Shown piece by piece: positions 10,851 through 22,344 of a DNA stretch of 64,000 bases. The translations under genes and the position numbers were made by a program. Source of the DNA: Bombyx mori. Its lineage: Eukaryota > Arthropoda > Insecta > Lepidoptera > Bombycidae. The notes under the pieces are model-generated. The model worked only from the letters and a program-made list of their open reading frames with translations, did not search any database and was not told where the DNA came from. The first letter of the stretch is position 1. Each line of letters starts with the position of its first letter. The stretch is taken from contig NC_085128.1 of assembly GCF_030269925.1 (NCBI RefSeq), positions 14,634,501-14,698,500 of the forward strand. The letters are read 5' to 3'.

Positions 10851-11085
10851 TTTTCATTTATTCTATCAGTTGTCAAGATATTCAAATGTCGATGAATGAC
10901 AACTCTTAGCCGTCTGCGAAATAGTTCAGTGTCTGCGAACCACGAGAGCTGTGAAGCAATCGAAACGTGAAAAAATAATAATTTTTGAATTGTAAATTCG
11001 ACGCGGGAAAATGCATCCTGCCAATTTAATTCAGCGTCAAAATGTCCATTAATCACGTATCATTTTACCTGCAAATTGCGATATG

Positions 11086-11196
11086 TTTTTTTTTAATTGC
11101 CTTTGTATACGAGCATACGGCCCACCTGATGGTAAGTGGTTACCGTCGCCCATGGACTACAGCAATGCCAGGAGCAGAGCCAAGCCGCTGCTTACC
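11086..11196 (-). mobile_element. Short SINE or LINE tail, family B
   Basis: About 110 bp in reverse of the repeat whose forward form runs GGTAGGCAGCGGCTTGGCTC to GCCTACAAGGGCAATAAAA. Five clear copies occur in this window. It ends in an A-rich tail in the forward sense. I recall it as a common Lepidoptera short retroposon but cannot name it with certainty. Confidence 0.75.
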
Positions 11197-11249
11197 GACT
11201 TACTTCCTACGACATACTTCCTTTAATCTCCTTAGAATTTAACTAAGTT

Positions 11250-12440
11250 CGTGCAAGATCTCATCGATATTCATTTATATACGTAATTGAGCAACAAACA
11301 TCCAAACATACAAATATTTACATAAATTGTAACACAGATTATTATTGCTGTATCTCTATATTATTATTAAGCATAGTTTTATAAAACAATGAAGAGGCAT
11401 AATTAATTTAATTATGAAAAATAATTAGCTATTTAAGAGATTCGTTTGTGTTTTTTACTCTATTGCGCCTGTTTAATTACCATCTTAATTAAATTATATT
11501 AAAGAATAATAAGTAAATATAATTAAAAACAGAAAAACAAAAACATTAAAATAGTAAGCCCTAATCCTGGAGGACATCAGTGCATTGTTCAATTAACTCA
11601 GTACACCACCTATCCATGTGAGCCTTATAATAAACATGGACAAGACGAAAATCCCCTTTTTTAACGCGGGGGAATCCATTTACTGAAACCCGGTCGAAAG
11701 GGGTAACGAACTAGGTTATGTGGGACTTCAGAGAGGAAGAGGGAGATAAGGAGGGCCAAGGTCCTCCACCTCCCGAAATTCCTCGAAGGAGACTACGCCT
11801 TGAAAAAGGCGCGCAAGGCTCTCGCCCCGCAAAACCAACTACCGACTAAGCCCAATCGAACTCCACCACACCGGCTACACCAAACCTGGGTAATTCACTG
11901 ATAGTACTCACTCCAACAAAGATCTTTGAAGCTTTACGCTCAAAGCTGTTGACGGATACGTTTATCTGGAATTGGCAACGTTTGGGAAGTTTCTGATTCT
12001 TAATACAAGTGTCTCGAGATGAAAGACTTTGATCAGTCTATATTGTGAGACGTATTTCAGCGGTAAGACTTAATTAATCACATTGGCTTTATCAGTAGCC
12101 TCAAAAGATGCAAAGAGCATTGAACTATACATCGAGTATAGTCCTCTCCATTAAGTTATAGAAAATTTCCTAGTTTATCTGCAAGATCGAATCAGGAATG
12201 AGAAGATTCGATAATAATCAACACAGTCCGGAGGATTATGAGGTTGTACTCGCAGTACGTAAGGCCACATTGCTCATAGAACGTGATGACTGTGTACCCA
12301 AAGGCGTAGCGCAGTTAGGTCTTCGGCATAGGGGACCGCACACATGTTGAAGTTAAGAAAGGACCGATCTTTGTGACGATTGTTTTGTCGTACAGTCTGT
12401 ATGTCTTCTTCCTAGTCGTGCACTCTTGACAAAGTGGTCG
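11250..12440. other. Unclassified stretch upstream of an RTE-like remnant
   Basis: About 1.2 kb without a recognised gene. The part from 11560 to 11900 is less AT-rich than its surroundings and contains a short open - strand segment (about 11565-11650) that I do not recognise. It may be the decayed 3' part or a neighbour of the LINE remnant at 12450-12945. Confidence 0.3.
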
Positions 12441-12449
12441 TGGTCTTGC

Positions 12450-12945
12450 CTAAGTCGAACCCTGCGATACCGATGCTCTCACAATGCGACGCCATGTGGC
12501 ACGATGTTTCGCAGAGTGAGAGCAATCATTTATGTTGGAGTGAGTCACAGATTTTATGAGGTCGGTCCATCGTGTTGATGATCATCCGTGAGATCTTTTT
12601 CCCTCGACTTTCCCTTGCACCACCAATCACTCATTACGAGCGATGTGACCGAAGAACTTGAGAATTCGAATTTGGACTATTGACGATAGTCTCTCCTTAA
12701 TGTTGAGCTCTTTCAGGGTCAAAACGTTGGTATGGTGCGCGGTCCACGGAATTCTGAGGAGACGTCTTCAACACCATATTTCAAGTGCATTAATCTTACG
12801 ACGGTCTTGCACCCTCAGCGTCCACGTCTCGGCCCCATACAGAAAGATTGGAAAGACTAGGCATCTCATTAACCGAACTTTTGTGTTTTTGGTTTTTCTG
12901 CGATCTCTCCAAATCTTTGTTAGCCTCTCAACTGAGGATCTGTCT
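12450..12945 (-). pseudogene. RTE-like LINE ORF2 C-terminus, decayed
   Basis: Read on the - strand, the sequence contains the typical post-RT region of an RTE-type polymerase: FLYGAETWTLR, RRLLRIPWTAH, NIKERLSSI, LKFFGHIARNE and the STRWTDLI segment, followed by a tryptophan/arginine motif. At least three in-frame stops are present, so it is dead. The clade assignment comes from motif memory only. Confidence 0.72.
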
Positions 12946-13170
12946 GTCTGAGTCTGTATGTACCTTATGTTAATTGATTTTTTTTATAATCAATATGTTG
13001 ATTTACTATTTCATTGCATCATGATAAGCCGTTGCTGCTTTTGTTATCAAAGTGGGAGGTCACTGGAGTCTATAAATATCACAGCGTGAATGCTCCAGTT
13101 ACCGGAAGACATAGGATTGAAGACTCAATTGGATACTTTATAATTGTAGCACTAAATGCATAATAAGTAT

Positions 13171-13432
13171 AATTAAAATTTGCGTAATTACCTCTGGACC
13201 TCTTGTGAGTCCGCGCGGGCGGGTACCACGACCCTGCCTATTTCTGCCGTGAAGCAGTAATGCGTTTCGGTTTGAGGTGGGGCAGCCGTTGTAACTATAT
13301 GTGGGACCTTAGAACTTATATCTCAAGGTGGGTGGCGCATTTACGTTGTGGATGTCTATGGGCTCCAATAACCACTTAACACCAGGTGGGCTGTGAGCTC
13401 GTCCAACCATCTAAGCAATAAAAATAAAAGTA
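13171..13432 (+). mobile_element. Bm1-type SINE, headless
   Basis: The Bm1 body from AAAATTTGCGTAATTAC through GTGAAGCAGTAATGCGTTTC to the A-rich end AAGCAATAAAAATAAAA. The tRNA-like head is absent. Confidence 0.9.
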
Positions 13433-13924
13433 AAGGGACATATATTTCAAAATTCCGACCTTTTATTGTTAAACAATCAAGAAGTTAACAATAACAATAA
13501 ATAAATCGGTTTTATGAAACTTTGAACCGCAAGGTAATTACGTTTTTCTTAATGAATATGAACATTAAAATGTTTTATCATGACCGTTTTAATTAAGATC
13601 GAATTAAGTTATCGTGAATCAACGGTTCGACCTTTGAATCTGTACGTATTACAGGTTTTTATTTACCGGCCCTAGCAGTCACGGCCCAATTGGTATTGTG
13701 TGGTTACCGGAATCCATAAATTGCATATTGTTGTTGTCGCCACCTACCACAATTTTATCAGCTATTAGCTTCAGCTATTACATTTAAAATGCATGTTATT
13801 GTAATTAAAGTGATTTGGCGTAACTAAACAAAGAAACTACATAAGAATATTAAAAAAAACACTGACGGCACCTTAATCTATAGTGCTTATTCCGTTGCAG
13901 AATGATAATTATAAAATTAATTTT

Positions 13925-14165
13925 ATTTATTTATTTATTTCATTTAATATATTTTTTACACACAGCTGTTAGAAAAAACGCGACAATAAGGATACAGAGT
14001 ACAAGGGCACTACTTATTTCATGTTGAAATCTCTTCCAGTTTTTTTTTTTCCTACCTATGCTGATTGCCTTGAGAGGCTATTTCAGCTTCGCCCTAACGT
14101 TTGTAGGTGAGCTCGCGGGGCTCAACCAGCTCTCTTCCAGTAGGCCCGCAAAAGGAAAGAAGAAT
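13925..14165 (-). mobile_element. CR1-type LINE 3' end with a jockey insertion
   Basis: TTTATTTATTTATTTATTTC at the left and AATCTCTTCCAGTAGGCCC at the right match, in reverse, the end of the LINE at 46.4-47.3 kb (GGTCTGCTGGAAGAGATT...). It is split by the 90-bp jockey fragment at 14041-14130. Confidence 0.6.
14041..14130 (-). mobile_element. Jockey-clade LINE 3' end, 90 bp
   Basis: A minimal 3' end copy (T run, CCTACCTATGCTGATTGCC, GTGAGCTCGCGGGGCTCAA) with a perfect 11-bp target duplication TCTCTTCCAGT at 14030-14040 and 14131-14141. Confidence 0.92.
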
Positions 14166-14255
14166 TAGGAACACGAACCTAGTGCATACAGTAAACATTA
14201 CATATAATAATATATACATATTACAAGATACAAAACAATATTAATACATACAAAT

Positions 14256-14275
14256 ACACACACACACACACACAC
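14256..14275. repeat. (CA)n microsatellite
   Basis: About ten CA units followed by an AT-rich run. Confidence 0.85.
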
Positions 14276-14284
14276 ATATATACT

Positions 14285-14920
14285 TAATTTATATTATAAT
14301 ACATTATACAAATATATATACTTTTATTTAAGATGGCAAAGATAAATAGTGTTCTTTAACAGATTTCTTGAACGCTGCTATGGTTTTGCACGCTCGTATG
14401 CTTGGAGGGAGGGAATTCTTTGTAAAAAGCGTATGCGACACAATATGTTCATTGAATGCTTGTTGGGTTTTTTTCTCATACGTTACGACACGGCTTCACA
14501 ATGGTAGTAGTATAATGCACACCTAGTCTGGTACACGGGTAATGAACAAGATTTAAGTTCAGCACTATGCGTTTATTATCTCTTAAACTTGTCGTCCACT
14601 CCGAAGACGCGATATTACGTGTCGTGTATTTTGTTCAGTTTTCAATCTTGCATTTACAATACTTTACAATTGTAGCTATGGAACAACACATTCTTAAACA
14701 GTAAAAGTTTCAAGAAACACTTCAACGACTGTTTCCATCTATTGTAAAGTGCATCTATTAAAAAATAGCACATCTTTTGCCGGAATTAGTGCTTATTCTC
14801 TAAGAGTTGCAATTTTCTTAATAACAACGTATTGTGATGACCGTCCGCCATTATTGCGATAGGTACCTACTCCTTAATTTGGAAATCGTTTTGTTTGGCG
14901 TGAAAACGGGTAGATTCAAT
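14285..14920. other. Spacer, no gene seen
   Basis: No exon recognised. Open frames are short and AT-driven. Confidence 0.35.
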
Positions 14921-14929
14921 TCCATAATC

Positions 14930-15367
14930 TATTTAAAAAAAAATAGACTTTTTGGCGGGAACGCGAGGAGTGAAGTTGTGTTATTTGTTTTATTTTGTCT
15001 ATTTAGTGTTTCTTCAGGTTTAAATGTGTAATAACGGTGGTTTATTAACTGTTTAATATCTGTGAAAGTGCACAAATGTGGGAAAATGAAACAAAGCCGC
15101 TGGACGTAACTTCTCGGGATCCTCCAAAAAGTCCACTGAAAAAATCTTAGTAAATGACCACCATTTTACTGAGATTATATTTCATCCCATATCATCTCAT
15201 TTCATTTCATTTAATTTTATTCCAGTTGATTAATGTCTCAAATTATACATCTTCATTTCATTTCTCTCCATAATATAATTTTTCATAAAAATATGAATAT
15301 AAATTAAAATAAGACATGACTTAAAGGTCTTAGTTACAAGGTCATGAAATCCCTTAAAAAAAAAAAA
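14930..15367 (+). repeat. Probable retroposed non-coding repeat ending in poly(A)
   Basis: A moderately complex stretch from TTTTTGGCGGGAACGCGAGG to GGTCATGAAATCCCTTAAAA, ending in an A run at about 15355-15367. The text is familiar to me from other Lepidoptera loci, and the terminal A run suggests retroposition. There is no second copy in this window, so the call is weak. Confidence 0.35.
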
Positions 15368-16005
15368 TATGGAAATTTGTAAAATGATTTGTCCTTGTTG
15401 TCTTTCAATATTTCGATATATATACTATAATATGCCTATATATTATTCGATGTATGAATTTAATTTATAATAATCTAGAAACAATATCTAATAAAACTTA
15501 TGGTACCTACCTGGTGGTACCTACACGTGCGGGCTTCCAATACATTCTACATCATTAATACCGAGTAAAAGTATACAAAGCCACGCGACAAATTAAATTT
15601 AAAATAAACTTTTAATTTAAAAACGAAACAATATGTGGATCGAGTTACTATTTTTAAATCTTTACCTATCCGTCGAGTTACTATTTTTAAATCTTAACCG
15701 AACTACAATGTTATTAGGTAGTTTACAATCATCTAGAATATTGAGATTATAATTACCTTGTTTGACCTGAAGAGCATTGGTTCGTTACAGATACTGCTAT
15801 GGAAACTGATGTAAGCTGGTGAAGTTAATTTCAAAATAAAATGACCAAATATGACGTCTGAAAATTAAATCAAAAACATATTTCAAGAATGTAATTGTGA
15901 CGATTTATTTCTAAAACCTTATAATGTTTTTTTTTGTCAATCTGGTGAATACGATTAATTAGGTCTTAGTGTGACGTTTGTAGTTTCCGGCAAGCCATTA
16001 GTTGC
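15368..16005. other. Spacer, no gene seen
   Basis: AT-rich sequence. It contains a small imperfect tandem duplication around 15637-15700 (the segment GAGTTACTATTTTTAAATCT occurs twice). Confidence 0.4.
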
Positions 16006-16015
16006 ATTGGGAGTT

Positions 16016-17173
16016 TTTTTTTTTTTTTTCTACCTAAGCTGATAGCCTTGAGAGGCTATATCAGCGTAACCCTAACTTTTGTAGGTGAGCTCACGGGGCT
16101 CAAACCTGATGACGTTGCTAACACGGACCCTAGCAAGAGCCGTGCTTCGCAGAATCTACCACCGGATCGGAAACGCGACCCACTGAGAAGATCCGGCGAG
16201 AAACTCAGTGGGCTGTGTCTGAGAGTTAATTTACTCGTCGAGCCCTTCGTCGCAAGCGACGGGTTCGACGAGAACGGTGACCGGTGCTTGAAGTACCTAG
16301 AAGCACCGTTAGTGGATCTGGAGGATCCGAGATGACGTGTTTTGGGCGACGTCGACTGCTTTCCATTCTGTCCGCAGGATCGGGAATGTAGTTACCGGCG
16401 GCCACGATGAGAGGGTTCTCGTGTCGTGCCGCTTTATCGAAGTGGCGCATCGACGCCGACTGCATATACTTACTGGTGGACTCTAAGTCCAGGTCGTCAT
16501 GGAGGTCGACGTTCCTGACGAACCACGGGGCTCCGACGGCTATCCTGCAAAAACGGGATTGAATAATTTGGAATGACTTTAAGTGAGTGCGGGCCGCGTG
16601 AGCGAACACTACACTTGCATAGGTCATGACGGGGCGTATGCAAGCTTTGTAGAGTGTCACCTTATTTCTAAGGGACATTTTACTTCGCCTACATATCATC
16701 GGGTAGAGACGTCCTAGAATGAAGGCGGCACGGTCGCGTACCGTCTTGATGTGAGGGCGGAATGTCATCCTACTGTCGAGGGTGATGCCTAAATATTTGA
16801 CCTTCGGGGCCCGCGGTATGGGCTGGTTGAACATCGTGATTGGGCGAATGGCGGGAGCGGAAGTGTTGACGCGCCTAGTCGGGAGAGGGATGCTCAGCGT
16901 GGTGTTCGGAGGGTGACCCCTTTTGAAGAGCACCGCTGTGCTTTTCGTGGGGTTGATGTCGATGCGCCACTTCCGGAACCACTGTCCCATGGTGGTAGCT
17001 GCGGTCTGAAGTCGTCGATGAAGCAACGCCTTCTTCCTACACGAGTAGTAGATGGCGATGTCATCGGCGAAGAGCGCCAGATGGGTCTCCGGAGACCGGG
17101 GTATATCATTGGTATACAAACTAAATAGTAACGGGGAGAGGGTGGAGCCTTGCGGGACTCCGGCTGTGACGTG
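16016..17173 (-). mobile_element. Jockey-clade LINE (BMC1-like), 5'-truncated, young
   Basis: Bounded by a perfect 10-bp duplication ATTGGGAGTT at 16006-16015 and 17174-17183. The T run at 16016 marks the tail of a - strand copy. The whole coding part remains open, so this is one of the younger insertions in the window. Confidence 0.93.
16226..17173 (-). pseudogene. Jockey-clade reverse transcriptase, open but N-truncated
   Basis: About 316 codons without a stop, from VTAGVPQGSTLSPLLFS through the FADDIAIYYS catalytic box and KVKYLGITLD to the C-terminal arginine-rich tail. The upstream ATG at 17197 lies in host flank and is not the native start. The fingers part of the RT, the endonuclease and ORF1 are absent. 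It is the intact paralogue used to diagnose the nonsense codon in the 4-5 kb copy. Confidence 0.9.
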
Positions 17174-17220
17174 ATTGGGAGTTGATTGAATAACCATTAT
17201 TTAAGCGAACTTATTATTTA

Positions 17221-17435
17221 CTAGCGACCCGCCCTCGCTTCGCTTCGGAAACATATGTAACCCGCAGTTATTTTCGTACCGCGAGTGACGCCGCGAGGCA
17301 AAGCTAGTCTAAAAAAAGTAACCTAAGTTACTCCTTATATCATCAGCTACCTATCAGTGAAAGTCCCGTCAAAATCGGTCCAGCCGTTCCAGAGATTAGC
17401 CAGAACAAACAGACAGACAGACAGAAACAAAAATT
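17221..17435 (-). mobile_element. Non-autonomous Helitron-like element
   Basis: Reverse orientation: starts CTAGCGACCCGCCCTCGCTT directly after an A, so the element ends CTAG followed by T on its own strand. It shares its terminus with 10213-10422. The distal boundary near the CAGA repeat is approximate. Confidence 0.6.
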
Positions 17436-18011
17436 GTAAAAAAAATTATTTTGGTGTATGTACCGTATATATATTCATATGCATGTAGTAAAAAGTGGCT
17501 ATTTCAATATTACAAACAGACACACCAATTTTATTTATATGTATACATTTATTCTTTGTTATACTCGTATGTATGAAATTAGTTAACTTATGTTGAAATT
17601 GACAGTCTAAAGTCACGCGAAATTTTAATTATATCCTGTTTTTTTTTCGTGTTTACGTACTTAATCAATTATATTTCCTGTGATTGACGCAAAAATTATG
17701 TTGTTTTTCCATCAAAAATATCCACATCCCCTATTCAAACACATTAAATATGTACCCAGATTTTTTCAATTATTTGCCGTTAAAAAATGAATAAACAAAA
17801 GCATACTTTAAATTGCACTGTAATCATCGAGATCACGGCTTACTTTAAATGCGTATTAGGTTCAGTAGATATTCGATCTTAAGGCATGGTAACTAAGTCT
17901 CAATTTTTACTATTATATAAAGCGGTGATCATACCCTTCAAAGCCGAACGCATGACTGTTTTCTTGAGGCAGGATGGCGCTAAAAACAAGCTGACTTACT
18001 CATTTATGTAT

Positions 18012-18471
18012 GAAGTCGTCGTGGCCTAACGGATAAGACGTCCGGTGCATTCGTGTTGAGCGATGCACCGATGTTCGAATCTCAGGCGGGTACCAATTTT
18101 TCTAATGAAATACGTACTCAACAAATGTTCTCGATTGACTTCCACGGTGAAGGAATAACATAGTGTAATAAAAATGAAACCCTCAAAATTATAATTTGCG
18201 TAATTACTGGTGGTAGGACCTCTTGTGAGTCCGCGCAGGTGGGTACCACCGCCCTGCCTATTTCTGCCGTGAAGCAGTAATGCGTTTCGGTTTGAAGGGT
18301 GGGGCAGCCGTTGTAACTATACTGAGACCTTAGAACTTATATCTCAAGGTGGGTGGCGCATTTACGTTATGGATGTCTATGGGCTCCAGTAACCACTTAA
18401 GACCAGGTGGGCTGTGAGCTCGTCCAACCATCTAGCAATAAAAAAAAAAAAAAAAATTAAAAAAAAAAAAA
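18012..18471 (+). mobile_element. Bm1 SINE, full length with tRNA-like head
   Basis: The most complete Bm1 copy here. The tRNA-derived head at 18012-18095 contains a pol III A box (GTGGCCTAACGGATAAGACG) and a B box (GTTCGAATCTC), followed by a linker, the body (GGTGGTAGGACCTCTTGTGA...) and a long A-rich tail. The head resembles an arginine tRNA. A second full-length copy lies in reverse at 56445-56826, which fixes the head-to-body junction. Confidence 0.93.
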
Positions 18472-18697
18472 TTGTGCAACATACATACGTTTGTGCGCGA
18501 TCTCTTAAATTTCCGTTATACGTCCGACACATCATTACAATATAGATTCTATACGTGTCATTGACACAATAGTCGTTATTTGTACCAAATTAGTTGATGA
18601 TCAGTGTCAAACCTACTCAGACGAGTCGACCTCGATATTTTATCCAACCAACAGGAGCGTATGTTTTAGTTTCCTTATACTTATTTCGTGAGTTCAT

Positions 18698-19012
18698 TTT
18701 TTTGCCTACCAAAGTTGGTAGCCTTGAGAGGCTATGCCAGAGTAACTTTACGTGTAGGGGCTCTAATCTGGGCGCTTTACTAACACTAGCCCTAGCAAGA
18801 GCAGAATCTACCACCGGATCGGAAATGCGACCCACTGAGAAGGCGGTAGGCAGCGGCTTGGCTCTGCCCTTGGCATTGCTGAAGTCCATGGGCGACGGTA
18901 ACCACTCACCATCAGGTGGGCCGTATGAACGTCTGCCTACAAAGGCAATAAAAAAAAAAAAAAACGGCGAGAAACTCAATGAGCTGTGTCTATGGGTTAG
19001 CTTACTCGCCAA
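18698..19012 (-). mobile_element. Jockey-clade LINE 3' end, split by a SINE
   Basis: A - strand 3' end fragment (CCTACCAAAGTTGGTAGCC, GAATCTACCACCGGATCGG, then CGGCGAGAAACTCAATGAG). The family B SINE at 18844-18964 interrupts it in the GAGAAG...CGGCGAG segment, so the SINE is younger than this LINE copy. Confidence 0.85.
18844..18964 (+). mobile_element. Family B short retroposon
   Basis: Forward copy, GCGGTAGGCAGCGGCTTGGC to a long A run, inserted in a jockey 3' end. Confidence 0.85.
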
Positions 19013-19221
19013 ACCAAACTTTCTATTCTATTATTGTAGCCGAAGTACAAAATAGATGAGGTCTAAAAAAGTAGAAGGTCAAAATGCTTTCAAAATACGA
19101 TGGAAATAGTTCCACCTTAACTAAAATATTCTGCCTCATTTAAATTCAATGAGTACCGGATCTTAGTAGATTATTTTTGTCTATCAAATATTTGTCTTCG
19201 TTCTGACGTACATTACTTAAG

Positions 19222-19277
19222 TGGCCACATCTTCAAGTCATCGATCGGATGGCCACATCTTCAAGTCATCGATCGGA
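19222..19277. repeat. 28-bp perfect tandem duplication
   Basis: The unit starting TGGCCACATCTTCAAGTC and ending ATCGATCGGA is present twice in tandem (19222-19249, 19250-19277) with no differences, so the duplication is recent. Confidence 0.95.
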
Positions 19278-19802
19278 CACAGTGTTGCTACCTCAATAGA
19301 ACGATATAGGAATGTTATTAATGAACAAACATTACAGGACATAATTCATTTAAAATATTTGCACCAAGTTTAAATGTTTCAATCAATATCGCGCTTAACA
19401 AATTTTGGTCAAGACAAAACATCCAAAAAAACGTTCGATTTTTATTGATCTTGACTCTAAGACGGAATAACTTGCTACAATTTTTGATTTATTTCCATTA
19501 TCAATAGAATGAACAATCACGCCAAGGTTGTTGTTCTTCTCTGCCAATAAACAAAATGGTCGTGTACCTACTTAGTAATAGATTGCCCTAACTTGTGTTG
19601 CATGAGTTACTTTCCCTTGATAATTGCACCTAGCATTGAAATTCCACGATGAAGCAACGATTCTTTTAAATATATTTCAAATAATAACAATACGCGACAT
19701 TTATAATTATACAACGATGCTATTAATCCAAACTACTCGAAACGGACAGTTCATACCTCCTTATTTTTGCAACATAACAATGAAATGTTCTGGTTGTAAA
19801 AG

Positions 19803-20044
19803 TAATTACTGGTGGTAGGACCTCTTGTGAGTCCGCGCGGGTAGGTACCACCACCCCGCTTATTTCTTCCGTGAAGCAGTAATGCGTTTCGGTTTGAAGG
19901 GTGGGGCAGCCGTTGTGCATACTTATCACATGCATTAGAACTTATCACAAGGTGGGTGGCGCATTTACGTCGTAGATGTCTATGGGCTCCAGTAACCACT
20001 TAACACCAGGTGGGCTGTGAGCTCGTCCACCTAACCAAAAAAAA
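19803..20044 (+). mobile_element. Bm1-type SINE, headless
   Basis: The Bm1 body from AATTACTGGTGGTAGGACC to CGTCCACCTAACC plus an A run. A few bases are lost around the GTTGTAACTATAC block. Confidence 0.9.
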
Positions 20045-20107
20045 AGTTATTTCACTACATTTGAGTTTTCGACGTCACACCTCTAGTTTTCACTTTTTAT
20101 TTGTTAA

Positions 20108-20348
20108 TTTTTATTGCTTAATTGGGTGGACGAGCTCACGGCCCACCAGATGTTAAGTGGTTACGGGAGCCCACTGACAAAGTAAATGCCGCCACCTAAC
20201 TTGAGACGTGAGTTCTAAGGTCTCAGTTTTTACAGTGCGACGTCTCCCTTCGCCCTTCAAACCGAAACGCATTACTGCTTCACGGCAAAAGTAGGAAGAG
20301 TGGTGGTACCTACCCGTTCGGACTCACTAGAGATCCTGCCACCAATAA
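20108..20348 (-). mobile_element. Bm1-type SINE, headless
   Basis: Reverse copy beginning TTTTTATTGCTTAATTGGGT and ending CCTGCCACCAATAAAA. It is more diverged than its neighbours. Confidence 0.88.
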
Positions 20349-20349
20349 A

Positions 20350-21120
20350 ATGACATTACAGTCACTTAATGACAACAGGTCGTCTGACGATTTGTACCAT
20401 TAATAAAACACGTTACTACTTCCTAAAAACCTTGATAGATCGTATAGACAACAAATGATAAAATTGATCTATCAAAAACCTGCAATAAATTCCTGTTTTT
20501 TAATGGTCTCTAAATTGGAAAAAAATAGATGCTAATGGGTAAATTATACTAAATGGGAACTAGCTTAGTAAAGTTAATGTGTATCTGTTTTAGGGCAGTT
20601 TCTTAGTTTATGAATAATTATATTAATCTACTATCGATTTTTGAAACAATTGGTTTCTGGGAATAATCTTTGGCTTTCACGAGCACTATTTGCTTATATA
20701 TATATTGACTCTCTTATACCACACTCACATATACTGCGAATTAATCGTGCATACCGATTAAAGGAGAAAAATAGGTATAGTAACAATACTATTGATATCA
20801 CAACCAGTTCAGTCTTGAGATGGACAGCTATTTTAAGTATGTCAATAAAAGGTACCTCAATAATGCGGGGCGTGCCTCATACTGGGTAAGCATGTCGTGA
20901 AGAATAGTAATTTGATATACGTATGTAGTGATTTGAATTGAATTGATTTGTACCTTATATAATTAGATTCATTAAGATTGAAACAAAAGAAAATAACTAA
21001 AGAACCAATCTTTAAAGATTCCTTATTATGGTCAATTACTTTTTTTGAGATTTATGATGAATGTTGTTTCGTTTCTCAGCAGATAAATACAGTTTTCTTT
21101 TATATCTCTACAAAATAATT
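20350..21120. other. Spacer, no gene seen
   Basis: AT-rich. No convincing exon on either strand. Confidence 0.4.
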
Positions 21121-21240
21121 ATGAGAGAGAGAGAGAGAGAAAATATTCTGTATTGTACACTAAAAAACAGATAAACAGTGCGATACATTAAATACAAAAA
21201 AGTACAATTGGCGGTCTTATCGCTAAGAGCGATGCTATGA
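21121..21240 (-). mobile_element. CR1-type LINE 3' terminus with (GA)n
   Basis: (GA)n followed by TATTGTACAC, ACAGTGCGATACATTAAATA and the small hairpin ATCGCTAAGAGCGAT. The same layout occurs at 39132-39290 and, more decayed, at 21727. In reverse it is the GGAAGAGATCGCTCTTAGCG end typical of CR1-type LINEs, with the dinucleotide run as the replicated tail. Confidence 0.6.
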
Positions 21241-21726
21241 GCCAAGATTAAAGATCAAGTCATGCTATACTTTCATAATACGTCACTAGATTTTTTGTTA
21301 TTTTGAAGAGATTAATTTTTCATTTACATTTAAAGTTAATGTTAAAAAAAAAAACGTTACTTTAAAAAATTAATCCAAGCGCAATTCAAACTTTAAATTC
21401 GTAATATCTTAACGTGGGTAATATTTATTTATAACTTTATATACTTGACAGTATAAAGGCGGACTTAATGCCATAGTAACCAAACTAAAATTGTTTTGTC
21501 AAATTAACAAAATATGTAAGCGCTGTGAAGTTATGCAAATATAAGTGAAATTCAATTTGATTGAAACACTGATTTGATAGCATTCATTTAATATGAACTA
21601 GTCTGATTGTGAATTTTGCGCAACAAATAATATAGTAATTTTTAAAGTTGATTTTATTTTAGGGCGTGCGTCACTTTCCAATTGTAATTTCGTCGAGTCG
21701 GGTTTTTGATTCAATATATTTTGTAA

Positions 21727-21822
21727 TATCAGAGAGAGAGAGAGAGAGCATACTTTATTGCACACAAAAACATAATTAACATTAGAAAAGTCTTATCGCT
21801 AAAAGCGATTTCTTCCAGAAAA
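21727..21822 (-). mobile_element. CR1-type LINE 3' terminus, diverged
   Basis: (GA)n, then TACTTTATTGCACACAAAA and TCTTATCGCTAAAAGCGATTT. A shorter relative of the 21121 copy. Confidence 0.55.
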
Positions 21823-21829
21823 TCGTTTA

Positions 21830-22306
21830 TTTAAGAGAAATTCTAACAAAGATAAAGGTACAGCAGATATGTATGTTGCGATGTACTATTAATAATAGAT
21901 TGTTAAAGAAAATACATACATACAATAAATCTATATATACCGGTAAATAGAATATGATAATATAATATATACCTAGTTTCTTTATTAAAGCTCTTGTGGC
22001 TTGTTTATTTTTGTATCTTAAGTTATAGTACATACGTGTAGATTTTTAATTAATATATTTAATGCACTAAATTGCGATTCTATATTTTGAATTTACTGAA
22101 ATGCTTCTACAGTTGTTATTAAATTTTATCGTTATTGTAATTAAATGGTTTTCAGCCATGACGGGTACGTTTGGATTTTAAAATTTCAATTTTATTCGCT
22201 CATTATTTAAAGTTTAATTTTGAGTGTAGGGATCGGTCAGAAGTATGACCATCGAATTCTAGCCAAACACAAACGCTGCTGCACAAGCGCTGCGAAATAA
22301 ATGGAA
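21830..22306. other. Spacer, no gene seen
   Basis: AT-rich DNA upstream of the nested Helitron stack. No exon recognised. Confidence 0.35.
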
Positions 22307-22344
22307 TCTATATATTAATACGTGAAGGAAAAACTTTGTAACCC

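Noticed and set aside
12658..12951. + strand open frame of 97 codons
   Set aside because: Antisense to the RTE-like polymerase remnant, which gives the meaningful translation.
17184..17197. ATG at 17197 as the start of the jockey polymerase
   Set aside because: These codons lie outside the target duplication, in host flank. The native frame enters at 17173 from a 5' truncation.
18012..18095. tRNA-Arg-like gene
   Set aside because: Directly continuous with a Bm1 body, and repeated with the same body at 56445-56826.
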